Below, piece after piece: positions 10,128 through 17,966 of a DNA stretch of 64,000 nucleotides. Position 1 is the stretch's first letter, and each line of letters begins with the position of its first letter. Made by a program: the position numbers and the translations under genes. The stretch is from Flavobacterium dankookense (GTDB lineage Bacteria; Bacteroidota; Bacteroidia; Flavobacteriales; Flavobacteriaceae): assembly GCF_004362665.1 (NCBI RefSeq), contig NZ_SNXR01000016.1, positions 62,001 to 126,000 on the forward strand, in the 5' to 3' direction. The notes beneath the pieces are model-generated. The model was given only the letters and a program-made list of their open reading frames with translations, was not told where the DNA came from and made no database searches.

Positions 10128-10887
10128 ATATAATTTTCTTAATCACTCGCAATCGATGAGTGTGTCTGTTTTGTTCAGCGTTATAAATTCCTAAATGGTC
10201 TAATCTATCAATGCGAACTTTTCCGCTGGCATGAATTATATAGTTGTTTTCCATTATGATTCCTACGTGAATTATTTTGCCTTCTTCGTTGTCAAAAAAA
10301 GCCAAATCGCCAGGTTCACTTTCTTCAATAAAACTTAACGCTTCTCCTTGAGTAGATTGTTGCGAAGCATCACGTAATAATTTATAGCCGTTTAATTTAT
10401 AGACCATTTGAGTTAAACCCGAACAATCAATGCCAAAAGGTGTTTTTCCGCCCCAAAGATAAGGCGCATTTAAATACATGTATGCTGTAGTAATCAAATC
10501 TTCTTTTAATTTAACGCCGCTAATTTTCATTCCTTCAAAATCAAAACCTTCAGTATTAATCTCACTGTGATTCAAAAATGAAAGCGAAGCACCGAGTGGA
10601 ATAGGCAAGAGCATGTTTTTAGCATTCGTAACATATTCTACCAAATCCGAATTAAGGATAACGGCATCGTTGGACAAAGCTTTGAAACTCTTTTCAGAAA
10701 TTAGTTGGTATTGTTTTGAATCTACCCAACCTTCGTAATCGTCATATTGAAGTTTGATTTTTGCCCATTGCTTTTGGTTTTCAATAACTTCAAAATGCTC
10801 ACCAAACAATACTTGCGAAACGATTTCGCTTCGATCACTTGGTTCGGCTCGTAAAGGAATTATGGCAAGGTTACAAATAGCAAACAT
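10126..10887 (-). CDS. NlpC/P60 family peptidoglycan hydrolase (C40 peptidase) with SH3-like domain
   Basis: This 253-residue protein has an N-terminal bacterial SH3-like region (about 1-60, including WAKIKLQYDDYEGWVDSKQY) and a C-terminal NlpC/P60 domain. Catalytic Cys155 sits in the FGIDCSGL motif and His207 in IIHVGI, with a third polar residue plausibly His219. Family members cut gamma-D-glutamyl-diamino acid bonds in cell-wall peptides. No signal peptide is evident, as in many Bacteroidetes homologues, so it may act on imported muropeptides in the cytoplasm. It is followed by its own terminator and preceded by a hairpin-rich 78-bp spacer. Confidence 0.92.
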   Translation of the reverse strand: MFAICNLAIIPLRAEPSDRSEIVSQVLFGEHFEVIENQKQWAKIKLQYDDYEGWVDSKQYQLISEKSFKALSNDAVILNSDLVEYVTNAKNMLLPIPLGASLSFLNHSEINTEGFDFEGMKISGVKLKEDLITTAYMYLNAPYLWGGKTPFGIDCSGLTQMVYKLNGYKLLRDASQQSTQGEALSFIEESEPGDLAFFDNEEGKIIHVGIIMENNYIIHASGKVRIDRLDHLGIYNAEQNRHTHRLRVIKKII

Positions 10888-10914
10888 TTAGACAAATTAT
10901 GAATTGTGAATTAT

Positions 10915-10948
10915 GAATTACGAATTGGTGATTATTAATTCGTAATTC
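10915..10948. repeat. Intergenic 12-bp perfect inverted repeat
   Basis: GAATTACGAATT (10915-10926) is the exact reverse complement of 10937-10948, with a 10-nt loop. Further AATTCGTAATT and GAATTATGAATT variants flank it. It lies between the thiolase and NlpC/P60 genes and would form a stable hairpin in their transcript. AATTCGTAATT-type repeats are, as far as I recall, common between flavobacterial genes. Confidence 0.7.
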
Positions 10949-10965
10949 AAAATTCGTAATTATTA

Positions 10966-12144
10966 TTAAGCTCTTTCAATCACAATAGCTGATGCGCCAC
11001 CGCCACCATTACAGATAGCTGCTGCGCCAATTTTAGCATTGTTTTGTTCTAATACATTAATTAAGGTAACGATGATTCGTGCTCCTGAACAACCAAGCGG
11101 ATGTCCAAGTGAAACAGCACCACCGTTAACATTTACTTTATCATTGTCTAATCCAAGTATTTTGGCATTAGCTAATCCTACTACTGAGAACGCTTCGTTA
11201 AATTCGAAATAATCTACATCAGCAATAGAAAGACCTGCTTTGTCCAAGGCTTTTGGCAATGCTTTAGCAGGAGCAGTCGTAAACCATTTTGGCTCTTGTG
11301 CTGCATCTGCATAGGATTTGATATAGGCTAAAGGTTTTAAACCTAACGCTTTTGCTTTTTCTTCGCTCATTAAGATTAATGCCGCAGCTCCATCATTAAT
11401 AGTTGAAGCATTTGCCGCGGTAACCGTTCCATCTTTGGTAAAAACGGCATTTAAAGTTGGGATTTTATCTAATTTCACGTTAGTGAATTCTTCATCTTTA
11501 GCAAACACGATAGCATCGCCACGACGTTGTGGAATGCTTATTGGAACTACTTCGTTGTCAAACTTACCCTCAGCCCAAGCTTTAGCTGAACGCTCATACG
11601 ATTGAATAGCAAAAGCATCTTGTTGTTCTCTAGTAATATTATATTCTGTAGCGCACAAATCAGCTGAAACGCCCATTGCATTACCGTCATAAGCATCGGT
11701 CAGACCATCTTTTTGCATTCCGTCAACCATTGAAGTTGGTCCAAATTTTACTCCATTTCTTAAATGAACATAATGAGGAATTAAACTCATGTTTTCCATT
11801 CCACCTGCCACAACAATTTCAGCATCGCCAGTCATGATGGCTTGTGCACCTTGCATAACAGCTTTCATTCCCGAAGCACATACTTTATTGATTGTAGTGG
11901 TTGGAACTGTATTAGGTATTCCTGCAAAAATAGCAGATTGGGTAGCTGGAGCTTGTCCAACACCTGCCTGAACTACATTTCCCATTAGGACTTCGTCCAC
12001 TAGGTTAGGGTCAAGATTTATTTTATCCAAAGCACCTTTGATAGCTGCTGCTCCCAATTGCGTAGCAGAAACAGAAGATAAACTTCCCATAAAACTCCCA
12101 ATAGGAGTTCGAACAGCCGATACTATTACTACCTTTTTACTCAT
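10966..12144 (-). CDS. Acetyl-CoA C-acyltransferase (thiolase)
   Basis: This 392-residue protein is the usual length for thiolases. It has the start motif VRTPIGSFMGSL, the acyl-accepting Cys89 in NKVCASGMKA, the His of FNEAF-type and SLGHPLGCSGAR motifs, and the C-terminal active-site Cys in ICNGGGGAS. It converts two acetyl-CoA to acetoacetyl-CoA, or cleaves 3-ketoacyl-CoA, in the cytoplasm. Biosynthetic (AtoB/ThlA-like) and degradative (FadA-like) forms cannot be separated from sequence alone. No other beta-oxidation genes are adjacent. A TAGCTTTG box lies about 35 bp upstream of the start. Confidence 0.95.
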   Translation of the reverse strand: MSKKVVIVSAVRTPIGSFMGSLSSVSATQLGAAAIKGALDKINLDPNLVDEVLMGNVVQAGVGQAPATQSAIFAGIPNTVPTTTINKVCASGMKAVMQGAQAIMTGDAEIVVAGGMENMSLIPHYVHLRNGVKFGPTSMVDGMQKDGLTDAYDGNAMGVSADLCATEYNITREQQDAFAIQSYERSAKAWAEGKFDNEVVPISIPQRRGDAIVFAKDEEFTNVKLDKIPTLNAVFTKDGTVTAANASTINDGAAALILMSEEKAKALGLKPLAYIKSYADAAQEPKWFTTAPAKALPKALDKAGLSIADVDYFEFNEAFSVVGLANAKILGLDNDKVNVNGGAVSLGHPLGCSGARIIVTLINVLEQNNAKIGAAAICNGGGGASAIVIERA

Positions 12145-12179
12145 AATTATTTGTTCTTTTTTGTCGTTTGTTTGTCTTG

Positions 12180-12187
12180 CAAAGCTA
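12180..12187 (-). promoter_or_regulatory. Candidate -7 box of the thiolase promoter
   Basis: The minus strand reads TAGCTTTG, matching the Bacteroidetes -7 consensus TAnnTTTG, about 36 bp before the thiolase ATG. No TTG at the usual 17-23 bp upstream was found, so support is partial. Confidence 0.4.
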
Positions 12188-12331
12188 AACTTTTATTACA
12201 AAATAATTAATTCTTAGAGCAATAAATCTTCAATAAGACTATTTATCTATCTTGATAACAATGCTATTATATTGATAGTTAACTTATTTTGATTTAATTT
12301 GATTTTTAGACTAAAAAAAGAAATGAAATAG

Positions 12332-12362
12332 TTGTAAATTATAGAATGATAAATTACATTTG
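12332..12362 (+). promoter_or_regulatory. Promoter of the tRNA operon
   Basis: A -33 TTG (12332-12334) and a -7 TACATTTG (12355-12362) are separated by 20 bp, which fits the Bacteroidetes consensus. Transcription would start near 12369, about 28 bp before the first tRNA. No other gene was seen in the 252-bp gap from 12145. Confidence 0.7.
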
Positions 12363-12396
12363 CAACCGCTTAAAAGATTTTACGTTCATTGAGCTT

Positions 12397-12483
12397 GGAG
12401 AGTTGCCTGAGTGGCCGAAAGGACATGTTTGCTAAACATGCGTATGGGAAACTGTACCAAGGGTTCGAATCCCTTACTCTCCG
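12397..12483 (+). tRNA. tRNA-Ser (anticodon GCT)
   Basis: The acceptor stem GGAGAGT pairs with ACTCTCC (12476-12482), with discriminator G at 12483. The anticodon stem CATGT/ACATG encloses TTGCTAA, with anticodon GCT at 12431-12433, reading AGC and AGU. A long variable arm and GGTTCGAATCC T arm fit a class II serine tRNA. CCA is not encoded. Confidence 0.97.
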
Positions 12484-12516
12484 CTTTATCTTTTTTGTGT
12501 TATTTAGATAACCTTT

Positions 12517-12591
12517 CGGGGTGTAGCGTAGCCCGGTTATCGCGCCTGCTTTGGGAGCAGGAGGCCGCAGGTTCGAATCCTGCCACCCCGA
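12517..12591 (+). tRNA. tRNA-Pro (anticodon TGG)
   Basis: The acceptor stem CGGGGTG pairs with CACCCCG (12584-12590), with discriminator A. The anticodon stem CCTGC/GCAGG encloses a loop with TGG at 12552-12554. It is the second gene of a three-tRNA operon and CCA is not encoded. Confidence 0.97.
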
Positions 12592-12609
12592 CAATTGTTA
12601 ATTGAAAAT

Positions 12610-12683
12610 GGTTCCATAGCTCAGCTGGATAGAGCAACTGCCTTCTAAGCAGTAGGTCGAAGGTTCGAATCCTTCTGGGATCA
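12610..12683 (+). tRNA. tRNA-Arg (anticodon TCT)
   Basis: The acceptor stem GGTTCCA pairs with TGGGATC (two G-U pairs), with discriminator A at 12683. The anticodon stem ACTGC/GCAGT encloses TCT at 12644-12646, reading AGA and AGG, the favoured arginine codons in AT-rich genomes. It is the last gene of the operon and is followed by a terminator. Confidence 0.97.
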
Positions 12684-12688
12684 CAATA

Positions 12689-12714
12689 AAAAGCCGCTAG
12701 TTATAGCGGCTTTT
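12689..12714. terminator. Bidirectional terminator after the tRNA operon
   Basis: AAAAGCCGCT (12689-12698) and AGCGGCTTTT (12705-12714) form a perfect 10-bp stem with a 6-nt loop. T runs on both strands let it serve the tRNA operon and the convergent DUF3810 gene. Confidence 0.9.
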
Positions 12715-12719
12715 GTTGT

Positions 12720-13781
12720 TTATAATATACCTTTTATTCTGTAGTAGTTAATTAACAAATCAATAAACTTACTATAGCTATCAATGCCATCTTCTTGTTG
12801 ATTTGATTTTAAGTATTGATCATAAAATGCATGAAAAGCTTTGTCGATAAAGGTGTCATATTGTTTCCAAAATACTTCGCTTTCTTTGTAGTTTTCAATA
12901 ATACCGGGATGCACTTTTTGTTTAAGTTGCTTAAACAATTTCTCATCTTTAGCGGCAATAGTTCCTATGCAATAACGTAATGCGTTTGAATAAGCCGAAT
13001 ATTGAAAGTATAAGTCTTCATTGGAAATTCCAGCTAAAAAACCAATAAAATTACATTCGCTTTCACTTCCAAAACCAATTTGATGTGCCATTTCGTGGCA
13101 AACTACATTTGGAAAACCATACATCGGTAGTTTGTCATTAACCTGAGCTTCATTGGTAAACGGATTTAAATAACCGCCAAATCCCATATAAGTCAACGGC
13201 AAACTAAGCAACGATTTCTTCTGACTTGGATTAGAATAACTGAAGTAGGAATGTTGCTTTGCCAAACGATCAAAACCGTTTTGTGTCATTTCAAAAATTT
13301 GGTTTTGAGAATATGGATTAATTACTTTTTTGGTTTTGTCTTTAGTAATCTTATGGTGAATTTCATTCGTTTTGTCAATCAGTTTTTCGGTGAAATTCAA
13401 TAAATCGTCATCAGTATATTCCCGATTGATTTCCATTTTTTCAAAAAGCGGAACACGATAATAATTAAATGCCCAAAGGAAATGAAACGCAAAATATATA
13501 ACAGAAATAAAACTCAAAACACTTAGAGTTATATTTTTCCATCCCGTTTTTCTGTTTTTAATCAGCCAATAAAAAACATATATTATGGCTACTGTGTAAA
13601 TCAAATCGCCAACAGAAAAAGGTATTTTACCTAAAATAGTTCGGCTGATTTTAGAAATATAAATGTACAATCCATTGCTGTACCATTTCTCAACAAACTC
13701 TGGGAAAAAGGCTAAAACCTTCAGAAAAACAATCTGAAAGAATAAAAATAATGGAAGAATATATTTTCGTTTCACTGCCAA
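12720..13781 (-). CDS. DUF3810 family membrane protein with a putative metalloprotease motif
   Basis: This 353-residue protein has two or three N-terminal membrane helices (about 8-25, 55-72 and 85-108) and a large soluble domain. The motif VVCHEMAHQIGFGSESECNF contains HEMAH, a zinc-binding HExxH signature, followed by Glu residues that could supply a third ligand. The layout matches DUF3810, a Bacteroidetes and Firmicutes family of unknown function. A membrane-anchored zinc peptidase is a reasonable inference but not shown. It shares the bidirectional terminator with the tRNA operon. Confidence 0.85.
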   Translation of the reverse strand: MAVKRKYILPLFLFFQIVFLKVLAFFPEFVEKWYSNGLYIYISKISRTILGKIPFSVGDLIYTVAIIYVFYWLIKNRKTGWKNITLSVLSFISVIYFAFHFLWAFNYYRVPLFEKMEINREYTDDDLLNFTEKLIDKTNEIHHKITKDKTKKVINPYSQNQIFEMTQNGFDRLAKQHSYFSYSNPSQKKSLLSLPLTYMGFGGYLNPFTNEAQVNDKLPMYGFPNVVCHEMAHQIGFGSESECNFIGFLAGISNEDLYFQYSAYSNALRYCIGTIAAKDEKLFKQLKQKVHPGIIENYKESEVFWKQYDTFIDKAFHAFYDQYLKSNQQEDGIDSYSKFIDLLINYYRIKGIL

Positions 13782-13938
13782 TTTTTAAAATGTAAATATA
13801 ATCACAATTCCATTTATAACTTTATTAAACTTTGTAACTTTGTCTTTTGAAATTTATGAACCAAACCATTTTCGTGAAATTTAAACCGATTTATTAATTT
13901 GTTAAAATTTGTGGAATTTGTGTTAAAATAAAAATTTA

Positions 13939-15405
13939 ATGAGCCAAGAAATTAGAAATCTAGAGCCAAAAGCGCTTTGGAATAAATTTGCCGATTTGAA
14001 TGCTGTTCCGCGCCCGTCAAAAAAAGAAGAACGTGTAATTGAATTCATGAAAAACTTCGGTAACAATTTAGGATTAGAAACTTTTGAAGACGAAATCCGA
14101 AACGTAATCATACGCAAACCAGCAACTCCAGGAATGGAAAATCGCAAAACCGTTGTTTTACAAGGGCATTTGGATATGGTTCATCAAAAAAATAACGATA
14201 CAGATTTTGATTTCCTTACGCAAGGAATTGATATGTATGTTGATGGCGACTGGGTTCGTGCGAAAGGAACAACGCTTGGTGCAGATAACGGACTTGGTGT
14301 TGCTGCAATCATGGCGATTTTGGAAAGCAAAGACATTCCGCATCCTGCAATTGACGCACTTTTCACGATTGATGAAGAAACTGGAATGACTGGAGCGTTA
14401 AATTTAAAAGGCGGAATTCTAAAAGGCGAAATTCTTCTAAATCTTGATACCGAAGAAGACGATGAAATCGACATCGGTTGTGCTGGTGGAATTGACGTTA
14501 CCGCAAATAGAAGTTACAACGAAGAAGAAACTCCTGAAGGTTCTGTGGGTTATACGATTACGGTAAAAGGTCTAAACGGAGGACATTCTGGAATGGATAT
14601 CAACAAAGGTTTGGGAAATGCTAATAAAATAATGAACCGACTTTTATTTGACGGATTTGAAAACTTTGGTCTACAAATTACTGAAATCAACGGTGGAAGT
14701 TTGCGCAATGCCATTCCACGTGAAAGTGTTGCCAAAGTAATCGTTGCTGGAATGTATGATGAAGCGTTTGTGTTTGATATGCAAGAAGTTATCAATGATA
14801 TCAAAACAGAATATAGAACGATGGAACCTAATTTAACCATTGAAATCGTAAAATCTGATTTACCATCAAAAGTAATGGATTTAGGTGTTCAAGAAGGTTT
14901 ATTACGAGCGATTTATGCTGCTCATAACGGAGTTTACAGAATGTCTGCTGATATGGAAGATTTGGTTGAAACATCAAATAATATTGCTCGTGTTATTGTA
15001 AAAGATGGCGAAATTTCTATTCAAAATTTAACGCGTTCGTCGGTTGAAAGTTCTAAAATGGATTTAGCTAATGGATTGCGTTCGGCTTATGAATTATTTG
15101 GTTGTGAAGTTACTTTTGGCGGAAGTTATCCAGGTTGGACACCTAATGTAAATTCTGAAATACTAGACGTTTTGGTTAATATCTACGAAAAACAAAATGG
15201 TTCAAAACCAAATGTTGTGGCTTGTCACGCTGGATTAGAATGTGGAATTCTTGGAACTAATTATCCAGGAATGGATATGATTTCATTTGGACCAACCATT
15301 CACGGCGCGCATTCTCCAGATGAAAGAGCTTCGATTAAATCATCTCAGAAATTTTGGAAATTTTACTTGGAAATTTTAGCGAATATTCCAGTTAAGAGTA
15401 ATTAG
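13939..15405 (+). CDS. pepD: Aminoacyl-histidine dipeptidase (M20 family)
   Basis: This 488-residue protein matches the PepD length. M20 metal-binding motifs are visible: GHLDMVHQ (His and Asp near residues 76-78), the GADNGLGVA motif near 114, and DEETGMTGAL with the catalytic and bridging Glu residues near 145. A late HGAHSPDE motif supplies the final His. It hydrolyses Xaa-His and other dipeptides in the cytoplasm using two zinc ions. A TAACTTTG box at 13835-13842 could be its -7 element with an approximately 90-nt leader. A clear terminator follows the gene. Confidence 0.95.
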   Translation: MSQEIRNLEPKALWNKFADLNAVPRPSKKEERVIEFMKNFGNNLGLETFEDEIRNVIIRKPATPGMENRKTVVLQGHLDMVHQKNNDTDFDFLTQGIDMYVDGDWVRAKGTTLGADNGLGVAAIMAILESKDIPHPAIDALFTIDEETGMTGALNLKGGILKGEILLNLDTEEDDEIDIGCAGGIDVTANRSYNEEETPEGSVGYTITVKGLNGGHSGMDINKGLGNANKIMNRLLFDGFENFGLQITEINGGSLRNAIPRESVAKVIVAGMYDEAFVFDMQEVINDIKTEYRTMEPNLTIEIVKSDLPSKVMDLGVQEGLLRAIYAAHNGVYRMSADMEDLVETSNNIARVIVKDGEISIQNLTRSSVESSKMDLANGLRSAYELFGCEVTFGGSYPGWTPNVNSEILDVLVNIYEKQNGSKPNVVACHAGLECGILGTNYPGMDMISFGPTIHGAHSPDERASIKSSQKFWKFYLEILANIPVKSN

Positions 15406-15428
15406 TGAATAGTAAAAAGTAAATAGCA

Positions 15429-15459
15429 AACCTCGTTTAGAAATAAGCGAGGTTTTTTT
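15429..15459 (+). terminator. Rho-independent terminator of pepD
   Basis: An 11-bp stem with one G-U pair joins 15429-15439 to 15444-15454 around a GAAA loop, followed by T5. Confidence 0.88.
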
Positions 15460-15500
15460 ATGGAAAATAATTTGTGTAAATCTGTGAAATTTTTGTTGAT

Positions 15501-16364
15501 TTAATTTAATGTTTTCCGAAACTCACTTGGAGTAATTCCTGTTTTCTTTTTGAATATTCGAGTGAAATAGGAGTAGTCATCAAAACCTAATTCGTCTGCA
15601 ATTTGATTGACGGATTTTATCGGATTTACTAAAAGTCGTTTGGTTTCAAGAATAACTCGATTAGTGATAATTTCGGTTACCGTTTGATTTAATATTTCTT
15701 TACAAATTCTGTTTAAGTGTTTTAATGTAATGTTCATATTATCAGCATAAAAAGATGGCGATTTTTCAATTTTATAATGTTGTTCCAAAAGCAGTTCCAA
15801 CTGATGAATTTTATAATTATACGAATGTGAAATATGATTAGAAATCGAAAGATATTTTCTTGAAATCTCAATGTGAATACAATCCAAAAGATTTAAAATT
15901 TTATCGGTTTTCTTTGGGAAATCGGTTTGACTTTCAGTAATCATTAAATCAAAAAATGGTTTGATTGTATTAACTTCATTTTCGTCTAAAATAATTTCGG
16001 GTTGATTTATTACCGATTGATAAAACGGATAATCTTCCACTTTTTTATTGCCAAAATACAGATTATATATTTCTTGCGAATAGAATAAAATGTAACCATC
16101 AATGACTTCGGATAATTGCCAATTGTGAATTTGTCCGGGTTGTAACACGAATAAACTTCCAGGTTTTATTTCATATTTAGCAAAATCAATCTCATGTTTT
16201 CCTGTTCCGTTGGTAAATAAAACCAATAGGTAAAAGTTGTGACGATGCGGTTTTTCGATAAAACTATGTGCTTTCAAATGATTGGTAAACGTGTTGATAT
16301 ACAGCTCTTTTTTACCTAAATCAGTTTTAAAATTATGAATGCTATAAACTGGATGTTGTTTCAA
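15501..16364 (-). CDS. AraC family transcriptional regulator with cupin-type sensor domain
   Basis: This 287-residue protein has an N-terminal cupin-like ligand domain (about 25-110, with KPHRHNFYLLVLF and PGSLFVLQPGQIHNW) and a C-terminal double helix-turn-helix of the AraC type (about 185-287). The second motif DELGFDDYSYFTRIFKKKTGITPSEFR is typical. It should bind DNA in response to a small molecule. The inducer is unknown. It is divergent from the DUF983 gene across an 80-bp gap, so that gene may be a target, but this is only positional inference. Confidence 0.92.
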   Translation of the reverse strand: MKQHPVYSIHNFKTDLGKKELYINTFTNHLKAHSFIEKPHRHNFYLLVLFTNGTGKHEIDFAKYEIKPGSLFVLQPGQIHNWQLSEVIDGYILFYSQEIYNLYFGNKKVEDYPFYQSVINQPEIILDENEVNTIKPFFDLMITESQTDFPKKTDKILNLLDCIHIEISRKYLSISNHISHSYNYKIHQLELLLEQHYKIEKSPSFYADNMNITLKHLNRICKEILNQTVTEIITNRVILETKRLLVNPIKSVNQIADELGFDDYSYFTRIFKKKTGITPSEFRKTLN

Positions 16365-16444
16365 AATGTCTTTTTTGTGCTATTTTTGGCGAATATACAA
16401 AACAATTCCATCGAATAACTGTAGTATCTTTGTAAAAAAAAATA

Positions 16445-16807
16445 ATGTTGAATAGTTTATATCATATTTTTCATAACGATTGTCCGCATTGTCATAAAGG
16501 AAAAGTCTTTGCCGATAAGAGTTTCTTCTTCAGTATGGGTTTTCCTAAAATGAATTCCCATTGTAGTCATTGTAGCTATAAATTTGAAAAAGAACCGGGA
16601 TATTTTTTCGGCGCTATGTTCGTCAGTTATGGCGTTGCCGTTTTAGAAGGATTGCTCACTTATTTTTGTATTCGTCCTTTTTTTGACAGTAATTTTGATT
16701 TTTGGATGTTTCCAATTATTGCCTTTGTTTTATTAAGTCTGACTTTTTTTAACATCCGATTTTCTAGAATGATTTGGATTTATATGTTCAAGAATTATTC
16801 GAATTGA
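16445..16807 (+). CDS. DUF983 family zinc-ribbon membrane protein
   Basis: This 120-residue protein begins with a zinc-ribbon pattern: CPHCHKGKVF near residue 14 and CSHCSYKF near 39. Two membrane helices follow (about 53-78 and 85-108). This is the DUF983 layout, common in Bacteroidetes and Alphaproteobacteria and of unknown function. A TATCTTTG -7 box lies at 16425-16432, only 12 bp before the ATG, so the leader would be very short. A strong terminator follows. Confidence 0.9.
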   Translation: MLNSLYHIFHNDCPHCHKGKVFADKSFFFSMGFPKMNSHCSHCSYKFEKEPGYFFGAMFVSYGVAVLEGLLTYFCIRPFFDSNFDFWMFPIIAFVLLSLTFFNIRFSRMIWIYMFKNYSN

Positions 16808-16828
16808 TGTTTGGCAATTATAAAGTTA

Positions 16829-16857
16829 AAAAGCGTTCACAATTGAACGCTTTTTTT
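16829..16857 (+). terminator. Rho-independent terminator of the DUF983 gene
   Basis: AAAAGCGTTCA and TGAACGCTTTT form an 11-bp perfect stem with a CAAT loop, followed by further T residues. Confidence 0.9.
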
Positions 16858-16913
16858 ATTTAATTTTTATACTTTTAATATCATTTTTACGTTATAAAGA
16901 AAAAAGCCATTAT

Positions 16914-17966
16914 ATGAAAAAAATAGTGTTGTTGGTATTGTTATCGTCTTTGTTTTTTTCTTGCCAAAAAGAAGGAAAAATTGAAAATGTCGAGCGTGCG
17001 TTTTACTATTGGAAAGGCAATAGTTTAGGTCAAGAAAACCATAGTCAAATTGAAAAGTTAAAAGTAAAAAAGTTATACGTCAAGCTATTTGAAGTCGATT
17101 ATAGTGAAACTCGTGGCAATTTTCCATACGAGAAAAACAGACCAAGTGTTTATGATTTTAAAGAATTAGATTCGGTTAAAGTTGTGCCAACTATCTTTAT
17201 TAAGAACGGAATTTTTCAGTATAATGACGAAAAGTCTTTGGACAAATTAGCCGATAATATTGTGTTTTTAATCAACAAATACAGTTCATCTGTTGACTAT
17301 TCAGGAAAAAAGGAACAAATCTTTACTTATGACGAAATTCAAATTGATTGTGATTGGACAAAGTCAACGAAAGACAAATACTTTTATTTGCTAAAGAAAA
17401 TTAAAGCACTTTCCCAAAAAGAATTGAGTTGTACATTACGATTATATCCGTATAAATATCAAGATATTATGGGAATTCCGCCAGTTGATAAAGCTACTTT
17501 AATGTGTTATAACTTAATCAAACCATTATCACAAAAAGACAAAAATTCCATTCTAGATATTGATGAATTAAAAAAATATTTGAACCAAAAGAAATCGTAT
17601 CCATTGCATTTGGATATTGCATTGCCAACGTTTTATTGGACACAATTGTATCAAAATAATCGTTTCATGGAATTGATAAACTTGAGTACTAACGAAGTAA
17701 AAAGTTTTGCTAAAAACGTGAAACCGCTTTGGTATCAAGTAGAAAAAGACACTAGTATCAACTATCAAACCTATTTGAAAGTTGGCGACCAATTAAAATG
17801 TGAAGATGTTTCTGTAAGTACTATTCAAGAAGCAATTTCAATTATAAAAAAGAATGTAAGCTTTGACAAGAACACCACAATAAGTTTATTTGATTTAGAC
17901 AGCAGCACTTTTAAACAATATTCTAATGAAGAAATATCTAGTTTTTACGACGCTTTTACTAAGTAG
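16914..17966 (+). CDS. Lipoprotein of unknown function, possibly TIM-barrel
   Basis: This 350-residue protein begins with a lipoprotein signal (LLSSLFFSC, lipidated Cys17). The rest suggests alternating strands and helices. Motifs such as AFYYWKG, KLYVKLFEVDY, QIDCDWT and LRLYPYKY resemble glycosidase-like TIM-barrel families (for example DUF3142), but I cannot confirm the family. Asp residues in QIDCDW would be candidate catalytic or binding residues. It overlaps the next gene by 41 nt, so the two are probably translated together. No T9SS domain is present. Confidence 0.8.
   Translation: MKKIVLLVLLSSLFFSCQKEGKIENVERAFYYWKGNSLGQENHSQIEKLKVKKLYVKLFEVDYSETRGNFPYEKNRPSVYDFKELDSVKVVPTIFIKNGIFQYNDEKSLDKLADNIVFLINKYSSSVDYSGKKEQIFTYDEIQIDCDWTKSTKDKYFYLLKKIKALSQKELSCTLRLYPYKYQDIMGIPPVDKATLMCYNLIKPLSQKDKNSILDIDELKKYLNQKKSYPLHLDIALPTFYWTQLYQNNRFMELINLSTNEVKSFAKNVKPLWYQVEKDTSINYQTYLKVGDQLKCEDVSVSTIQEAISIIKKNVSFDKNTTISLFDLDSSTFKQYSNEEISSFYDAFTK

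Noticed and set aside
12370..12605. ORFs on both strands over the tRNA genes
   Set aside because: They lie across well-folded tRNAs and have no protein-like sequence.
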